From CAZBUK01 sp964495085 (GTDB lineage Bacteria > Bacteroidota > Ignavibacteria > T3Sed10-11): a stretch of 62,949 nucleotides of DNA. Position numbers and translations under genes: made by a program. The stretch covers positions 1 to 62,949 of the forward strand of contig CAZBUK010000013.1 in the NCBI GenBank assembly GCA_964495085.1. Direction: 5' to 3'. The notes below the pieces were generated by a model that had not been told where the DNA came from, did not search any database, and saw only the letters and a program-made list of their open reading frames with translations. This document shows positions 17,373-24,458 of the stretch, piece after piece (position 1 is the stretch's first letter; every line of letters starts with the position of its first letter).

Positions 17373-18668
17373 ATGACACGGAAAAGATATCCACGACTCC
17401 TTGCAACCCAGATTGGCTTGCTGCTCTTATGCCTTCCCCTGATCCCTCAGAACAAGGTTCATATCCTTCAAGTCGAAGGAGCGATCAATCCCGCATCCTC
17501 TTCGCTTATTGCGTCGGGAATAGAGACAGCGAGAGAACAAAATTCAGAATGCCTCATCATCGAGCTGAATACTCCGGGAGGACTACTTGAATCCACCCGG
17601 GTTATCGTCCGCGACATACTGAACAGCGACGTTCCTATCGTCGTCTATGTCGCGCCGGGAGGGGCGCAGGCGGCTTCGGCGGGAGTCTTTGTGACCCTAG
17701 CCGCTCATATCGCGGCGATGGCGCCCGCGACGAACATAGGAGCGGCCCATCCCGTCTCGCTGCAGGGGGAAGCGGATTCGGTCATGATTGAAAAAGCCGT
17801 GAACGATGCATCGGCGTTCATCCGCAGTATCGCAGAGCAGCGCAATCGCAATATTGAATGGGCTGAACAGGCCGTGCGAAAATCTCTATCGGTGACCGAA
17901 ACCGAAGCATTACGGGAACGGATCATTGATTTGATCGCATCCGATATCGACGAGCTGCTTGAAAAAATAAACGGCAGGGAGGTATCCGTCCGCCGCACTC
18001 AGCGGATACTTGATACGGCGAACGCGGAGATCGTCAGAATAGAAATGACATGGCAGCAGAAATTCCTGCGCGTACTCACCAATCCGAATATCGCGTACGT
18101 ACTGATGATGATCGGCATGACGGGAATTCTGTTCGAGATATACAACCCCGGCTCGATCCTTCCGGGAGTCGTCGGCGTTATATCGTTGATACTTGCATTC
18201 TATTCGCTCCACACGCTTCCGATTAATTATGCCGGATTAGCGCTTATCATCTTCGCCGTCATTCTATTCTTACTGGAGATAAAGGTTCCGAGTTACGGTA
18301 TTCTCAGCATCGGAGGAGTAATATCTCTTCTTCTCGGATCCATCATGCTCATTGAATCCGATTCAGCGCTTGAATTCGTACGCATATCCTGGTCGGTCAT
18401 CATCCCGGTAACGGCGCTCATAAGCGCATTCTTTATTTTCGCCGTCGGCATGGGACTTCGTGCTCAAACACGGAAGCCGACTACCGGCATGGAGGGCATC
18501 ATCGGATCGAGGGGTGAATCGCTGGAGTTGCTGAATCCGGTCGGAGAGGTGCGCGTTTCCGGCGAGCTCTGGACCGCCGAATCGATCTCGGGGAAGATTC
18601 GAAAAGGCGAACAAATTGAAGTCGTTGCAGTGGATAACATGAAACTAAAAGTAAAGAAAATCGATTAA
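17373..18668 (+). CDS. NfeD-type membrane serine protease (long form, ClpP-class)
   Basis: 431 residues. A signal peptide (about residues 1-25) is followed by a ClpP-like protease domain with ECLIIELNTPGGLLEST and the catalytic-serine region GGAQAASAGVFVTLAA. Then come four to five membrane segments and a C-terminal OB-fold NfeD domain (GIIGSRGESLELLNPVGEVRVSGELW). This is the long NfeD form; homologues cleave stomatin-type proteins. The adjacent gene, starting 15 bp later, encodes exactly such a partner. No clear Shine-Dalgarno precedes the ATG, but the signal peptide supports this start. Confidence 0.92.
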   Translation: MTRKRYPRLLATQIGLLLLCLPLIPQNKVHILQVEGAINPASSSLIASGIETAREQNSECLIIELNTPGGLLESTRVIVRDILNSDVPIVVYVAPGGAQAASAGVFVTLAAHIAAMAPATNIGAAHPVSLQGEADSVMIEKAVNDASAFIRSIAEQRNRNIEWAEQAVRKSLSVTETEALRERIIDLIASDIDELLEKINGREVSVRRTQRILDTANAEIVRIEMTWQQKFLRVLTNPNIAYVLMMIGMTGILFEIYNPGSILPGVVGVISLILAFYSLHTLPINYAGLALIIFAVILFLLEIKVPSYGILSIGGVISLLLGSIMLIESDSALEFVRISWSVIIPVTALISAFFIFAVGMGLRAQTRKPTTGMEGIIGSRGESLELLNPVGEVRVSGELWTAESISGKIRKGEQIEVVAVDNMKLKVKKID

Positions 18669-18683
18669 GTTCAGGAGAATACG

Positions 18684-19475
18684 ATGGAAGCTCTTCCGAC
18701 CGTTTTCGCGGTGGTGATCGCATTCATAGTCATCATCCTTGCCAATGCTCTTAGAATCCTGCGGGAGTACGAACGCGGGGTCATCTTTCGTCTCGGCCGG
18801 CTTATCGGCGTCAAGGGGCCCGGATTGATCATTCTGATACCTTTAATCGATAAGATGGTTCGCGTCAGTCTGAGAACGGTCGTCATGGACGTTCCCACAC
18901 AGGACATCATCACGCGGGATAACGTGTCCGTAAAGGTAAACGCCGTAGTTTATTTCCGCGTCATGCAGCCCGACAAGGCGATCGTATCGGTCGAGAACTT
19001 CCTTATGGCAACGTCCCAGCTTTCGCAGACGACGCTCCGCAGCATTCTGGGACAGTCGGAACTCGATGAATTGCTCGCAGAACGCGATAAGATCAACAAA
19101 GCCCTTCAGCAGATCATAGACCATCAGACCGAGCCCTGGGGAATCAAAGTGTCGGCAGTAGAAGTAAAACATGTCGATCTTCCCGTCGATATGCAGCGGG
19201 CAATGGCGCGACAGGCGGAAGCCGAGCGAGAGCGCCGTTCTAAAATCATTCGCGCCGAGGGAGAGTATCAGGCTGCACAGAGACTCCTCGATGCGGCTAA
19301 GGTAATAAGCGACTATCCGGTCGCTTTTCAGCTCCGGTATCTCCAAACTCTCGGAGACATTGCTACCGAGAATAATTCGACAACGATCTTCCCCGTTCCT
19401 ATCGATTTATTTACACCTTTTATAGAAGCGACAGCCGGAAAAAAGAACCAATCACGGACCAAAAAATCCGATTAA
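18684..19475 (+). CDS. Slipin/stomatin-like SPFH-domain membrane protein
   Basis: 263 residues: one N-terminal membrane anchor (about 7-27) and an SPFH domain beginning LREYERGVIFRLGRLIGVKGPG, with VPTQDIITRDNVSVKVNAVVYFRV and LRSILGQSELDELLAERDKIN, then a helical RQAEAERERRSKIIRAEGEYQAA coiled coil. The family forms oligomeric membrane microdomain scaffolds. It is the expected partner of the NfeD protease immediately upstream; a GGAG Shine-Dalgarno is in the 15-bp gap. A cold-shock gene follows but has its own promoter. Confidence 0.93.
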   Translation: MEALPTVFAVVIAFIVIILANALRILREYERGVIFRLGRLIGVKGPGLIILIPLIDKMVRVSLRTVVMDVPTQDIITRDNVSVKVNAVVYFRVMQPDKAIVSVENFLMATSQLSQTTLRSILGQSELDELLAERDKINKALQQIIDHQTEPWGIKVSAVEVKHVDLPVDMQRAMARQAEAERERRSKIIRAEGEYQAAQRLLDAAKVISDYPVAFQLRYLQTLGDIATENNSTTIFPVPIDLFTPFIEATAGKKNQSRTKKSD

Positions 19476-19535
19476 GACACAGCGAACCCTGGGAGCGAAT
19501 GGTATTTTCGCGCCTTAATTAATTTGTATCCCAAC

Positions 19536-19564
19536 TTGATTTTCGTTCATCCGATATATATATT
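19536..19564 (+). promoter_or_regulatory. Sigma70-type promoter of the cold-shock gene
   Basis: TTGATT (19536-19541), a 17-bp spacer and TATATT (19559-19564). Transcription would start near 19571, leaving a leader of about 70 nt, which is common for cold-shock mRNAs. Confidence 0.55.
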
Positions 19565-19640
19565 CGCTTCTTAGCTCACGCACTCTCTTCAATTTCTGGG
19601 AGGGTCACCAATCGTTTCATATTTATGAGGTTCTAGCTAT

Positions 19641-19847
19641 ATGGAGCGCGGTACGGTAAAATGGTTCAACAATGCCAAAGGCTACGGCTTCATCAAGAAA
19701 TCGACCGGAGAGGACGTTTTCGTCCACTACAAGTCGATTACGGGCGAGGGATACCGGACCTTGCACGAAGGTGAGGTTGTTGACTTTGAGTACGAGCAGG
19801 GACCGAAGGGATTACACGCGACGAGCGTAGTAAAGGTAGATAGTTGA
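19641..19847 (+). CDS. Cold-shock domain protein (CspA family)
   Basis: 68 residues, a single five-stranded OB-fold cold-shock domain. The RNA-binding motifs RNP1 (KGYGFI) and RNP2 (VFVHY) are present, after the usual GTVKWFN start. It binds single-stranded RNA and DNA and melts mRNA structure. The start follows a GAGG 11 bp upstream. It is monocistronic, between its own promoter and a strong hairpin terminator at 19861. Confidence 0.95.
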   Translation: MERGTVKWFNNAKGYGFIKKSTGEDVFVHYKSITGEGYRTLHEGEVVDFEYEQGPKGLHATSVVKVDS

Positions 19848-19860
19848 GCCTGTTATGGAC

Positions 19861-19891
19861 AAAAAACCCCCGCCGTGAGGCGGGGTTTTTT
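19861..19891. terminator. Bidirectional intrinsic terminator
   Basis: Stem AAAAAACCCC-GCC / GGC-GGGGTTTTTT with a GTGA-type loop. It has T-runs in both directions, and it lies between the cold-shock gene (+) and the B12-binding gene (-), so it can end both transcripts. Confidence 0.9.
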
Positions 19892-19904
19892 GTATCTCCC
19901 CATG

Positions 19905-20309
19905 CTAATTTCTGTTTTCACTCACCCATTTTCTCACGTATTGAATAATTTCATTGGTCGACGAACCCGGGGTGAAAATCTCGCCGACCCCTTTCTCTTT
20001 CAATTGCCTGATATCCTTGTCGGGAATGATCCCACCGCCGAAAAGGAGTACATCGTGCATCTCATGCTTTTTCATGAGCTCGAGTATCTTCAGGAATATC
20101 GTCATATGCGCACCCGAGAGAATGCTGAGACCGACGGCATCAACATCTTCCTGAAGTGCGGCTTCGACAATCATCTCCGGAGTTTTTCGTATCCCCGTGT
20201 AAATTACTTCCATTCCCGCATCCCGGAGCGACGCCGCAACGACTTTTGCACCCCGGTCGTGACCGTCCAATCCGGCCTTTGCCACCAGCACCCGTATTTT
20301 CCGATCCAT
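19905..20309 (-). CDS. Cobalamin-binding subunit, methylmalonyl-CoA mutase C-terminal domain type
   Basis: 134 residues, the size of a free-standing B12-binding mutase small subunit. The base-off B12 signature DGHDRGAK (DxHxxG) follows VLVAKAGLDG, and later SILSGAH and FGGGIIPDKDI complete the Rossmann-like fold. It would pair with a separate catalytic subunit to interconvert methylmalonyl-CoA and succinyl-CoA or a similar acyl-CoA pair; that subunit is not in the window. I start at Met 20309 (MDRKIRVLVAKAG) with GGGAG about 8 bp upstream; a further 45 codons upstream are open but lack similarity. It lies downstream of maf, and an acyl-CoA carboxylase subunit is at the right end of the window. 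Confidence 0.9.
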   Translation of the reverse strand: MDRKIRVLVAKAGLDGHDRGAKVVAASLRDAGMEVIYTGIRKTPEMIVEAALQEDVDAVGLSILSGAHMTIFLKILELMKKHEMHDVLLFGGGIIPDKDIRQLKEKGVGEIFTPGSSTNEIIQYVRKWVSENRN

Positions 20310-20349
20310 GGATGAGTACTCCCTTGATTTACATGTGATAATGGAAAAC

Positions 20350-20919
20350 TCAGTGTCCGTGCAGCATCGTATACACTCTTGACAGCGGCAAGCCCACGAC
20401 ATTGTAAAAACAGCCTTCGATACGCCGGACGAAGACTGCTCCATAATCGTCCTGGATGCCGTACGCCCCGGCCTTATCGAACGGAGAGCCCAATCGTATG
20501 TATTCTTCTATCTCATCGTCCGACAATTTACGAAACCAAACCTTCGTTATTTCATGTTCGATGCGGAGCGTTGAACCGGGTTTGTCGATCAGTGCCACAC
20601 CCGTAATCACCTCATGGACGGCTCCGCTGAGTTTCCCGAGCATATCCCGCGCTTCTTGCGCATCGCCCGGTTTCCCTAAAATCACTTCGTCGAGAACGAC
20701 GATCGTATCAGCCGCAAGTACGATCCCGTCCTCGTATCGGACCGACACCGCTTCAGCTTTACGTGCCGCCACTGCGCGCGCGAATTCGGAAGCCGGTGTT
20801 CCGTCGTAGGACTCGTCTATGGAAGCGGGATCGATACTAAAATCCAAACCGATCTGACGTAGCAGACGGCTGCGTCGCGGCGATGACGATGCCAGGATCA
20901 ATTGTTTCCGTAATCTCAA
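20350..20919 (-). CDS. maf: Maf family nucleoside triphosphate pyrophosphatase
   Basis: 189 residues, standard for Maf. The N-terminal LILASSSPRRSRLLRQIG and DESYDG, then VLAADTIVVLDEVILGKP and SPFDKAGAYGIQDDYGAVFV, are the conserved catalytic and substrate blocks. The enzyme hydrolyses dTTP/UTP or modified nucleotides, and it is linked to septum inhibition. It lies between a small unknown gene (27 bp upstream) and the B12-binding gene (40 bp downstream) on the same strand. Confidence 0.95.
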   Translation of the reverse strand: MRLRKQLILASSSPRRSRLLRQIGLDFSIDPASIDESYDGTPASEFARAVAARKAEAVSVRYEDGIVLAADTIVVLDEVILGKPGDAQEARDMLGKLSGAVHEVITGVALIDKPGSTLRIEHEITKVWFRKLSDDEIEEYIRLGSPFDKAGAYGIQDDYGAVFVRRIEGCFYNVVGLPLSRVYTMLHGH

Positions 20920-20946
20920 TGCAGCTGTTCCCTCCCGATGGCCTCA

Positions 20947-21180
20947 TTATTTACCCGCCTTGTATCCGGCCCACATAGAACGACGGTTGAATCTGCAGCA
21001 CGATGCCTGTCGGATAGTCATCGTAAGAATTTTCCCGATCGAAACCAGCGCTTCCTCCGGAAGATTCTGTTCCCTCGGGTCGATGAATGTCCTCAACTGA
21101 CTTACGGGGATTGCAGATATTCGCTCAGCGGAGATGAAAGGAGGCGGAGGAATCACGAAGTTGGCTGATATTCCGTACAT
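20947..21180 (-). CDS. Small hypothetical protein upstream of maf
   Basis: A 77-codon ORF with a GGAG Shine-Dalgarno 7 bp before its ATG and a stop 27 bp before maf. The product has ISANFVIPPPPFISAERI and PEEALVSIGKILTMTIRQASCCRFNRRSMW, looks soluble, and has two adjacent cysteines. I know no family. A competing ORF lies on the other strand at almost the same place but has no ribosome binding site. Position and Shine-Dalgarno favour the minus-strand reading; confidence is moderate. Confidence 0.45.
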   Translation of the reverse strand: MYGISANFVIPPPPFISAERISAIPVSQLRTFIDPREQNLPEEALVSIGKILTMTIRQASCCRFNRRSMWAGYKAGK

Positions 21181-21216
21181 TCCGGATCTCCGGAAGCCGG
21201 ATAGATTCGTTTATAA

Positions 21217-21257
21217 ATATAAAAAAAGCGATACACAGCCGTCTGGGTATCGCTTTC
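21217..21257 (-). terminator. Intrinsic terminator of the Fn3-like gene
   Basis: The complement reads AAAGCGATAC, an 11-nt loop, then GTATCGCTTT followed by more T residues and an AT-rich tail. It begins about 23 bp after the stop at 21280. Confidence 0.85.
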
Positions 21258-21279
21258 CAGTATAGAAAAGTGTTACAAA

Positions 21280-21675
21280 TTATCTGAACATTGATTTGAT
21301 GCTTCCCCAGGTTCGGCGGACACTGCTGATTTTTCCGAGTGCCCTGGATTCCGAATAGGTCACATTCCCCACCATGTCGACAGAACCGACCCGGTAGAAG
21401 ACCATGGTCTCATCAAACTTGTATAACGACTGATCGATATAGGTATACTGCTTCGAGTCGTTAATGAATATCGGAGATGTATTGATCTTGACAAACTGAT
21501 CGACATTCGATGCGCTTCGTTCAACATCGAAATGCCGTATACCTGTCGGATCCAATACCTCCCACGTTATCCTTACGTCTCTCCCCTCGACAGTTACGTT
21601 AAAGTTTGTGATCGGTGAATTCGCAATGCCAGTAAAGATTAACAACAGAATCAGAACAATAAGTTTTTTCATCAA
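21280..21675 (-). CDS. Secreted fibronectin type III-like protein
   Basis: 131 residues with a signal peptide (MMKKLIVLILLLIFTGIANS). The mature part is one beta-sandwich domain of Fn3 type: FNVTVEGRDVRITWEVLD, HFDVERSASNVDQFVKI, YTYIDQSL and VFYRVGSVDMVGNVTYSE. Such single-domain proteins are common in the FCB group; function unknown. It is a separate unit with its own promoter (21700-21728) and terminator. Confidence 0.75.
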   Translation of the reverse strand: MMKKLIVLILLLIFTGIANSPITNFNVTVEGRDVRITWEVLDPTGIRHFDVERSASNVDQFVKINTSPIFINDSKQYTYIDQSLYKFDETMVFYRVGSVDMVGNVTYSESRALGKISSVRRTWGSIKSMFR

Positions 21676-21699
21676 TATCCCGATCAGTAAAACTGTGTA

Positions 21700-21728
21700 A
21701 ATATAGAGAGCCGAGGTGAGAAAATCAA
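21700..21728 (-). promoter_or_regulatory. Sigma70-type promoter of the Fn3-like gene
   Basis: On the minus strand: TTGATT (complement of 21723-21728), a 17-bp spacer, TATATT (complement of 21700-21705). The start site would be about 18 nt before the ATG at 21675. Confidence 0.6.
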
Positions 21729-21943
21729 CTGTTGGATTCCTTTTCCCGTGTGATTTACCACACAGGGCGGGAAATGCCAGAATTTACCTTTAAACCACAA
21801 TTAAAAACCTACTACCCTGTTAAAGTTACCTATCCAATCCTGTAAGAATACTGGATTCAAAGCCATTATGAGCCGGCAGGAACTGTAATAGAAAAACGAG
21901 GCAAATTATTCTGAATATTGGACCAATAACGTCACTTCTCTCT

Positions 21944-21978
21944 CAATAAAGAACCCCACCCGGGATCGGATGGGGTTC
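21944..21978 (-). terminator. Intrinsic terminator of the TPR gene
   Basis: The stem AACCCCA/TGGGGTT encloses a 12-nt loop; on the minus strand it is followed by CTTTATTG. It starts about 26 bp after the stop at 22004. Confidence 0.75.
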
Positions 21979-22003
21979 GGCGGTACCTAATGAGTATTCT
22001 GAA

Positions 22004-22990
22004 CTATCTACGGCGCAGTTCCTCCAATTCATATTCTGCGTTTCTTCGATAGCGCGGATCCTTTACCGCTTCCTGAAAGGCTGCTCTGGCTTCGTTCACT
22101 CTTCCCTGTCTTCGCAGTGCGATTCCAAGCTCAAGATTTTCGCCTCCTTTTGCACCGCGGGTTTTATGTTGAATCGCTTTCCGGGCACTTTCTTCAGCCT
22201 GGGAAGATTGATCGGTGCGGTTATATGCTATTGAGAGAAGATAATACGCCTGAGCATGAGTCGGTTGCGCATCGACCGCCAGAAGCAGTGATTCGATCGC
22301 CTGTCTGTTCTGTCCCTGATTGAGCATTCTGTTTGCTTTCGCGGTATAGGCGGTTGCCAGTCCGGTTTTAGCCTGATTGATACTCGAATCGAGCTCGAGC
22401 GCTTTAGTGTACGACTCGATGGCGTCATCGTAGCGTTCGAGTGAAACATATGCGCCTCCAAGACCGAAATGAGCGACCGCGTAATCGGCGTCAAGGGCTA
22501 TCGCATTACTAAATGCCTCAATAGCTTCCCGATCTTGATTATCCCGTCGGAGCGCAACTGCAAGACGATTATAGTACCTGGAATCGGGATTAATGTTGAT
22601 TGCCTGACGGTAGCTCTCGATTGCCCCGGAATAGTTTCCGGCGTTGAGAAACTGTTCACCTTTGCCCATATATGCGCCGGCCATGCCGAGTTGTACGTCT
22701 GCTACGTTCGATCCGAATTGAATCGAAGCATTAAACGCCTCGATGGAATTATCGAACCGCTGCAGACGAAGCAATGCGACCGCCTTCTGGTAATAATACC
22801 TGTTGTCCTTGACCATATTAATGGCCTGGTCATACATACGAACGGCTTCGGAAAAATTACCCGCCCGTAAGAAAGCATTCCCCTCATTAAAAAGTTGATC
22901 GGCCTGTACCTGAGGGTCTTCGCTACTTTGCGCAAAACCGAGCGCACTGACGGCGATCAAGAGAACAAGCAGTGCTCCTATGCTCCTCAT
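22004..22990 (-). CDS. Secreted or periplasmic TPR-repeat protein
   Basis: 328 residues. A signal peptide (MRSIGALLVLLIAVSALGFAQ) is followed by about seven or eight tetratricopeptide repeats, each near 34 residues, with the canonical pattern, for example GNFSEAVRMYDQAI, QRFDNSIEAFNASI, GNYSGAIESYRQAI, ERYDDAIESYTKAL and GRVNEARAAFQEAV. It is a protein-interaction scaffold; the partner is unknown. The tRNA-Leu gene ends about 43 bp upstream, so the mRNA may come from the tRNA promoter or its own. Confidence 0.85.
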   Translation of the reverse strand: MRSIGALLVLLIAVSALGFAQSSEDPQVQADQLFNEGNAFLRAGNFSEAVRMYDQAINMVKDNRYYYQKAVALLRLQRFDNSIEAFNASIQFGSNVADVQLGMAGAYMGKGEQFLNAGNYSGAIESYRQAININPDSRYYNRLAVALRRDNQDREAIEAFSNAIALDADYAVAHFGLGGAYVSLERYDDAIESYTKALELDSSINQAKTGLATAYTAKANRMLNQGQNRQAIESLLLAVDAQPTHAQAYYLLSIAYNRTDQSSQAEESARKAIQHKTRGAKGGENLELGIALRRQGRVNEARAAFQEAVKDPRYRRNAEYELEELRRR

Positions 22991-23033
22991 GTGAATTGCC
23001 CTCCGTTTATGATTCTATTTTTTTGCTATTGTG

Positions 23034-23117
23034 TGCGGAAGGGGGGATTCGAACCCCCACGCCCTTTCGAGCGCCACCCCCTCAAGATGGTGTGTCTACC
23101 AGTTCCACCACTTCCGC
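23034..23117 (-). tRNA. tRNA-Leu (anticodon GAG)
   Basis: Acceptor stem GCGGAAG/CTTCCGC, D arm TGGTGGAACTGGTAGACA, anticodon arm with CTTGAGG containing GAG, a long variable arm and T arm GGGGG-TTCGAAT-CCCCC, discriminator A. Class II, 84 nt, no encoded CCA. It is 10 bp downstream of tRNA-Lys and probably processed from the same precursor. Confidence 0.95.
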
Positions 23118-23127
23118 AATCGGGGAG

Positions 23128-23200
23128 TGAGGCTGGATGGACTCGAACCATCGACCACCTGCTTAAAAGGCAGATGCTCTACCGACTGAGCTACAGCCTC
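23128..23200 (-). tRNA. tRNA-Lys (anticodon UUU)
   Basis: Acceptor stem GAGGCTG/CAGCCTC, D arm TAGCTCAGTCGGTAGAGC, anticodon stem CTGC/GCAG with loop CTTTTAA (anticodon TTT), T arm with GGTTCGAGTCC, discriminator A. 73 nt. Confidence 0.95.
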
Positions 23201-23266
23201 CCGGTTTTATGCGTTTCCGTAACTGATTAAGATAAAAAAGATCGTTCGGAATGTCAACCTGATTTT

Positions 23267-23536
23267 CTACGGTTTTACCGGCTGACTTTCGTCGATCTCT
23301 TTCGCTCTGTACAGCAACGCGTACGGAATTATTATACAGTAACCCACGATCAATAAAACCGGGGACAGTTTAATCGGCATAAATCCGTCAACGGATCCCT
23401 CTAACATGAAAAGGTATCCGGCGATGATAACCGCTACGCCGAGAATTAACAATAAATAGTTCTGCTTTCCAAGTGGTAATGTCTTGCTCTTTACCGATCT
23501 CTTCTTTGCCGTTCTGCTTCGAATTGGTCTTGCCAT
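23267..23536 (-). CDS. Small membrane protein, DUF3098-like
   Basis: 89 residues: a basic N-terminus rich in Arg and Lys, then two membrane segments (YLLLILGVAVIIAGYLFML and SPVLLIVGYCIIIPYALLY). The LPLGKQNYLLLILGVAVIIAGY start and KLSPVLLIVGY core match the DUF3098 pattern known mainly from Bacteroidota and relatives, of unknown function. It lies between the lolD terminator and the tRNA pair. Confidence 0.6.
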   Translation of the reverse strand: MARPIRSRTAKKRSVKSKTLPLGKQNYLLLILGVAVIIAGYLFMLEGSVDGFMPIKLSPVLLIVGYCIIIPYALLYRAKEIDESQPVKP

Positions 23537-23581
23537 ACCAGTCAGTCGTTCCTGTTTCTCAAAAATTTGATCCCCTATTAT

Positions 23582-23615
23582 AAAAAAGCCCAGCGTTGGG
23601 GGGGACGCCGGGCTT
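23582..23615 (-). terminator. Intrinsic terminator of the lol operon
   Basis: On the minus strand AAGCCCGGCGT pairs with ACGCTGGGCTT (one mismatch), closed by a C-rich loop and followed by TTTTATAATA. It comes about 118 bp after the lolD stop. Confidence 0.85.
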
Positions 23616-23624
23616 GACCGTGGT

Positions 23625-23656
23625 ATTACAACAGTCAGGGGAGAAACTGTTGTAAT
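23625..23656. repeat. Perfect 11-bp inverted repeat in the lolD 3' region
   Basis: The arms ATTACAACAGT and ACTGTTGTAAT are exact inverted repeats with a 10-nt spacer. It stands between lolD and the terminator. It has no T-run of its own, so it could be an operator for the downstream DUF3098-like gene or an RNA stabiliser. Confidence 0.6.
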
Positions 23657-23732
23657 GGTCAGTATAAATATAGATATTTTTTACTAAATGTCAATATTAT
23701 ATAAATCTTAAATATTATAATATTCTAATGAA

Positions 23733-24401
23733 TTAACCTGCTAAACTGCCGTCAATCAATCTGATCACCCGATCCGCCCGCCCTGCCAGCTCCAGATTAT
23801 GTGTCACTATAAATAGTGTAACCCCCTTTTGTTTATTAAGGTTCCAGAGCAAATCATGGAGCTGTCGACCCCCGCTCTGATCCAGATTTCCCGAAGGTTC
23901 GTCGGCAAACAGTATCCTCGGGTCGTTGAGAAGCGCTCTCGCAACAGCCACTCTTTGTTGCTCACCCCCGGACAGTTCGGACGGGAAATGGTCCATTCTT
24001 TCGCCCAGTCCGACTAATTCAAGCAACTCAATTGCTTTTCTCCGAATATCCTGAATATTTCTCTTTCCAATGAGTCCGGCAAGGTAAACATTTTCGAGTG
24101 CGGTAAATTCGGGGAGTAAGTGGTGAAACTGAAAAATGAAGCCTATTTCATTGTTCCTGAATCGCGCCCTCCGTTCTTCCGAAAATGCGAAAATATTCTC
24201 GTTGTCGTAGAGTACGGTCCCTTCGTCGGGAGTATCCAGACCTCCGAGTATATGCAACAATGTACTTTTACCGGCTCCGGATGGCCCGGTCACCGCGATC
24301 GTTTCACCCGCTCTGATTTCGACGGATATGCCTTTAAGCACTTCGAGAACACGATTGTCAGATGTTGCATATCGTTTGACGACATTTTCAGCGATGATCA
24401 T
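23733..24401 (-). CDS. lolD: Lipoprotein-releasing ABC transporter ATPase
   Basis: About 222 residues. Walker A is GPSGAGKST, the signature is LSGGEQQRVAVARAL, Walker B is ILFADEPSGNLD and the H-loop is VTHN. The FQFHHLLPEFTALENV Q-loop region is characteristic of LolD/MacB-type ATPases, which power lipoprotein extraction from the inner membrane. It follows two FtsX-like permeases in the same operon. I start at the Met of MIIAENVVKRY as in homologues; a GTG 13 codons upstream (24440) with AGGA before it is the alternative. Confidence 0.9.
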   Translation of the reverse strand: MIIAENVVKRYATSDNRVLEVLKGISVEIRAGETIAVTGPSGAGKSTLLHILGGLDTPDEGTVLYDNENIFAFSEERRARFRNNEIGFIFQFHHLLPEFTALENVYLAGLIGKRNIQDIRRKAIELLELVGLGERMDHFPSELSGGEQQRVAVARALLNDPRILFADEPSGNLDQSGGRQLHDLLWNLNKQKGVTLFIVTHNLELAGRADRVIRLIDGSLAG

Positions 24402-24458
24402 CAGTTTATTTCTTTCGAGTACTAACTTGTAATGGAGCACTATCCTGTTTGGTGTTTC

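Larger units (their letters stand above)
21676..22003. other. 328-bp intergenic region with promoter, stem-loop and terminator
   Basis: It holds the Fn3-gene promoter at 21700-21728, a stem-loop at about 21741-21775 (TTTCCC/GGGAAA outer stem and GTGTG/CACAC inner stem), and the TPR-gene terminator at 21952-21977. I see no credible ORF in the remainder. Confidence 0.6.

Noticed and set aside
20310..20444. 45-codon N-terminal extension of the B12-binding protein
   Set aside because: No family similarity; a good Shine-Dalgarno and the conserved start point to Met at 20309, and the extension overlaps maf.
22895..23230. Plus-strand ORF of 111 codons over the tRNA-Leu/tRNA-Lys region
   Set aside because: It is the antisense of two tRNA genes, a well-known source of spurious ORFs.
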